Assembly: GCA_023229175.1 (NCBI GenBank)
Contig: JALNZV010000036.1
Span: 1 to 17,319 of the forward strand
Length of the DNA stretch: 17,319 nucleotides
From: Tissierellaceae bacterium
GTDB taxonomy: Bacteria > Bacillota > Clostridia > Tissierellales > Tissierellaceae
Direction: 5' to 3'
Shown here in pieces: positions 15,949 through 17,319 of this stretch. The translations under genes were made by a program, and so were the position numbers. The notes below the pieces were generated by a model, which worked only from the letters and a program-made list of their open reading frames with translations, was not told the DNA's origin and ran no database searches. Every line of letters begins with the position of its first letter. Within the stretch, counting starts at the first letter, position 1.

Positions 15949-16377
15949 TTAAAGATCTATTCCAAAGTCGTCATCATCAAAATCTATATCCATTACTTCA
16001 TCGTCTTCCTCTACTGCTACAGCCTTTACTGGTTTAGATTCTTTATTTTTCTTCTTAGGTTTTTCTTTTTTTGGTGCTTCCTTATAGGCAATATAACCGT
16101 CAATAACTTCTTGTAATTCCTCTGAGTCTTTTTCCCATTTCCAAGCTGCTCCTTTAGGTCTGTTAGGATATTGTTTCCTAAGCCATGCCCTTAACTTAGG
16201 TCCGTCTGTCCCTAGCTCTTTAGCAAGTTGTTCTGCCCTTACCATATTGTCAACCTTTGCCTTTTTCTTTTTAGTATCTTCAGCTATTTCCTCTTCAAGT
16301 CCTTCCAATTCATTTAAGTTAAAATCCTTGTCAATAACTGTAGCCTTAATTACCTTATTAGGTGAAATTCTAGCCAT
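15949..16377 (-). CDS. HTH-like protein with acidic C-terminal tail, function unknown
   Basis: A 142-residue protein. Residues about 47-92 (RAEQLAKELGTDGPKLRAWLRKQYP, cut here to LAKELGTDGPKLRAWLRKQ, then AAWKWEKDSEELQEVI) look like a small helix-turn-helix domain of the type found in phage and actinobacterial DNA-binding proteins. Flanking it are an acidic N-terminal part (ELEGLEEEIAED), a Lys/Pro-rich linker (PKKEKPKKKNK) and an acidic end with DIDFDDDDFGIDL. The tail resembles that of the DUF669-type protein encoded upstream. It has its own strong promoter and an AGGAGG ribosome site. Possible roles are transcription control, DNA organisation or a replication accessory. None is shown. The start at 16377 is the only ATG near the ribosome site. 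Confidence 0.78.
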   Translation of the reverse strand: MARISPNKVIKATVIDKDFNLNELEGLEEEIAEDTKKKKAKVDNMVRAEQLAKELGTDGPKLRAWLRKQYPNRPKGAAWKWEKDSEELQEVIDGYIAYKEAPKKEKPKKKNKESKPVKAVAVEEDDEVMDIDFDDDDFGIDL

Positions 16378-16404
16378 TTTTATTTCCTCCTTTTTTTATT
16401 TGTG

Positions 16405-16417
16405 ATAATTAAATTAT
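16405..16417. promoter_or_regulatory. Palindrome overlapping the -10 element (candidate operator)
   Basis: ATAATT at 16405-16410 and AATTAT at 16412-16417 form a perfect inverted repeat around one central base. On the minus strand it overlaps the -10 hexamer (16418-16413) and extends downstream into the expected transcription start. A dimeric repressor bound there would block the promoter. Such AT palindromes also arise by chance, so this is a weak call. Confidence 0.4.
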
Positions 16418-16441
16418 AACATTATACATTACGAATGTCAA
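16413..16441 (-). promoter_or_regulatory. Consensus sigma-A promoter for the 142-residue gene
   Basis: Read on the minus strand, TTGACA (16441-16436) and TATAAT (16418-16413) are both perfect and separated by exactly 17 bases, with a TG two bases before the -10 as in extended -10 promoters. The -35 overlaps the stop codon of the upstream nuclease gene. The ATG it serves lies about 36 bases past the -10, with an AGGAGG site just before it. No other promoter in the window comes close to this quality. Confidence 0.88.
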
Positions 16442-16749
16442 CCTTTATTTCTAATTTTTTTGTCTACTATTTGTAAAACTTTTAACGCCTGACTTACACT
16501 AGTAATTACTAAAGATATCCCTCCAGCTTCTTTAATTTTACGAATTTGATATGATTGTAGCTCAGTCAATGTGCCTTCCTTCCCCGGTAACTTAACCTCC
16601 ATTCCAATAAATAATCCTCTATAACAAACCAAGAGGTCAGGAGTCCCCTTTTTAGTAAAGGGGCTCCCATGAAATTTTACTGCCCAGGCTCCTTTAGATT
16701 CTAATGCTTTACGAATTTTAGTCTGTAAATTAGATTCAGGTTTTGCCAT
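16438..16749 (-). CDS. VRR-NUC domain nuclease
   Basis: A 103-residue stand-alone VRR-NUC domain, a PD-(D/E)XK-type nuclease fold known from phage Holliday-junction resolvase-like proteins and from FAN1. The expected residues are present: Glu5 near the start (KPESNLQ), Gly-Thr-Pro-Asp-Leu at 35-39 with catalytic Asp38, Glu51-x-Lys53 in GMEVKLP, and Gln65 in the helix TELQSYQIRKIKEAGG. It is of normal full length. The start codon overlaps the previous stop codon as TAATG, and there is no strong ribosome site, so translation depends on coupling to the DUF669-type gene. The context with an ssDNA-binding candidate suggests a job in replication, recombination or resolving branched DNA before packaging. 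Confidence 0.9.
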   Translation of the reverse strand: MAKPESNLQTKIRKALESKGAWAVKFHGSPFTKKGTPDLLVCYRGLFIGMEVKLPGKEGTLTELQSYQIRKIKEAGGISLVITSVSQALKVLQIVDKKIRNKG

Positions 16750-17216
16750 TATAAATCAAGCCCATCTAAATCTATATCATTTACGTCTATGTCATCTCCG
16801 AAAATATTATCAATAGCTTCGTCTATAGTTTCACTTACACTAGCTGACTTAATTTCTTTAATTTTAGGTCTTTGTTCCCCCTGATATTCTTCCATTACTA
16901 CTTTAGCTGCAACAATCCTACCTAGAACTGAGTCTAAATCAATTTTTACCACAGACTTGGGAACATCCAATCCAGCCGCTACAAGTAAGTTTCTCAAATT
17001 GAATAGAGCCTGTGGTTGTAATGAAGTTACATGCCATAGTTTACAACCTTTAAATTCTCCGTCAATTATAGAAGTTTCCCAATTAAGATAAGGATTCCCA
17101 GTTTGACTTTTCTTTGCCTCAACCTTGTCAATTTTAACATTGTATGTTCCTGCTTTAGTAACATTTTTAAATCCGTCTTGTACTCCCGTGAAGTCTAAAT
17201 TAATCATTCTACTCAT
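16749..17216 (-). CDS. DUF669-type putative ssDNA-binding protein
   Basis: A 155-residue protein with the DUF669 pattern: an N-terminal INLDFTGVQDGF, then GTYNVKIDKVEAKKSQTGNPYLNWE (key parts: GxYxVxIxxVExKxSxTGNPxL, about residues 23-44), then NLLVAAGL at 76-83. DUF669 proteins of Gram-positive phages commonly neighbour recombinases and primases and are thought to act as single-stranded DNA-binding proteins. The last 25 residues are strongly acidic and end in DLDGLDL, an arrangement like the C-terminal tail of bacterial SSB, which recruits partner proteins. The AAGGAGG ribosome site lies nine bases upstream inside the previous gene. A second ATG nine bases downstream is less well placed. Confidence 0.85.
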   Translation of the reverse strand: MSRMINLDFTGVQDGFKNVTKAGTYNVKIDKVEAKKSQTGNPYLNWETSIIDGEFKGCKLWHVTSLQPQALFNLRNLLVAAGLDVPKSVVKIDLDSVLGRIVAAKVVMEEYQGEQRPKIKEIKSASVSETIDEAIDNIFGDDIDVNDIDLDGLDL

Positions 17217-17319
17217 CTACTTCTTCCTCCTTATTTTCTTCTTTAATTTCTTTTTCTTTTATCTTGCCTTCCATGAGGTCTTTTATTTGTTCATATCCAG
17301 GATTAACAATAAATTGTGG
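17209..17319 (-). CDS. C-terminal end of an upstream gene (cut by the window edge)
   Basis: An open frame enters from the right edge and runs 36 codons to a TAG at 17211-17209. It reads PQFIVNPGYEQIKDLMEGK and then a very charged tail ending EEEVDE. It overlaps the DUF669-type gene by eight bases and contains that gene's ribosome site, so it is probably the preceding member of the same operon. In other phages the gene before DUF669 is often an AAA or RecA-like (Sak4-type) ATPase, and the segment is compatible with its end, but this is a guess from context. Confidence 0.6.
   Translation of the reverse strand, partial: PQFIVNPGYEQIKDLMEGKIKEKEIKEENKEEEVDE

Overview
The window is a stretch of a tailed double-stranded DNA phage or prophage, probably infecting a low-GC Gram-positive (Bacillota, perhaps clostridial) host. 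The evidence is the AT-rich sequence, strong AGGAGG-type ribosome sites before almost every gene, an XhlA-like lysis protein and a perfect sigma-A-type promoter. The packed, slightly overlapping genes and the order of structural functions are typical of Caudoviricetes. No integrase, repressor, tRNA, rRNA, CRISPR array or insertion sequence was seen.

Positions 29-15811 are one long plus-strand late block. It starts with packaging and head genes: large terminase, a small membrane protein, portal, a zinc-ribbon protein, scaffold, a decoration-like protein and the major capsid protein. A weak hairpin terminator follows the capsid gene. Next come an unknown protein, a gp4-like head-completion protein, a P22 gp10-like tail hub, a tail fibre or needle candidate, two small proteins (one of 55 residues that is easily missed), and two large proteins of 533 and 1100 residues. 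An XhlA-like protein and a holin-like protein end the block. There is no tape-measure, tail-tube or tail-sheath gene, and the order TerL-portal-scaffold-coat-gp4-gp10-needle follows phage P22. The virion is therefore probably short-tailed (podovirus-like), with the two large proteins as candidates for internal or ejected virion proteins.

A bidirectional terminator near 15900 separates this block from a convergent minus-strand block (17319-15949). That block holds the tail end of an unidentified gene, a DUF669-type putative ssDNA-binding protein, a VRR-NUC nuclease, and a 142-residue protein with a helix-turn-helix-like core and an acidic tail. The last gene has its own consensus promoter with an overlapping palindrome, so it may be expressed separately from the rest of the replication/recombination block.

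The most notable signals are: near-complete absence of GATC (three copies in 17.3 kb, with Asp codons switched from GAT to GAC before C); similar acidic C-terminal tails on two proteins of the replication block; a recent in-frame duplication in the 533-residue gene; and a P22-like assembly module carrying unfamiliar ejection-protein candidates. Nothing here looks like a dedicated defence or anti-defence gene system.
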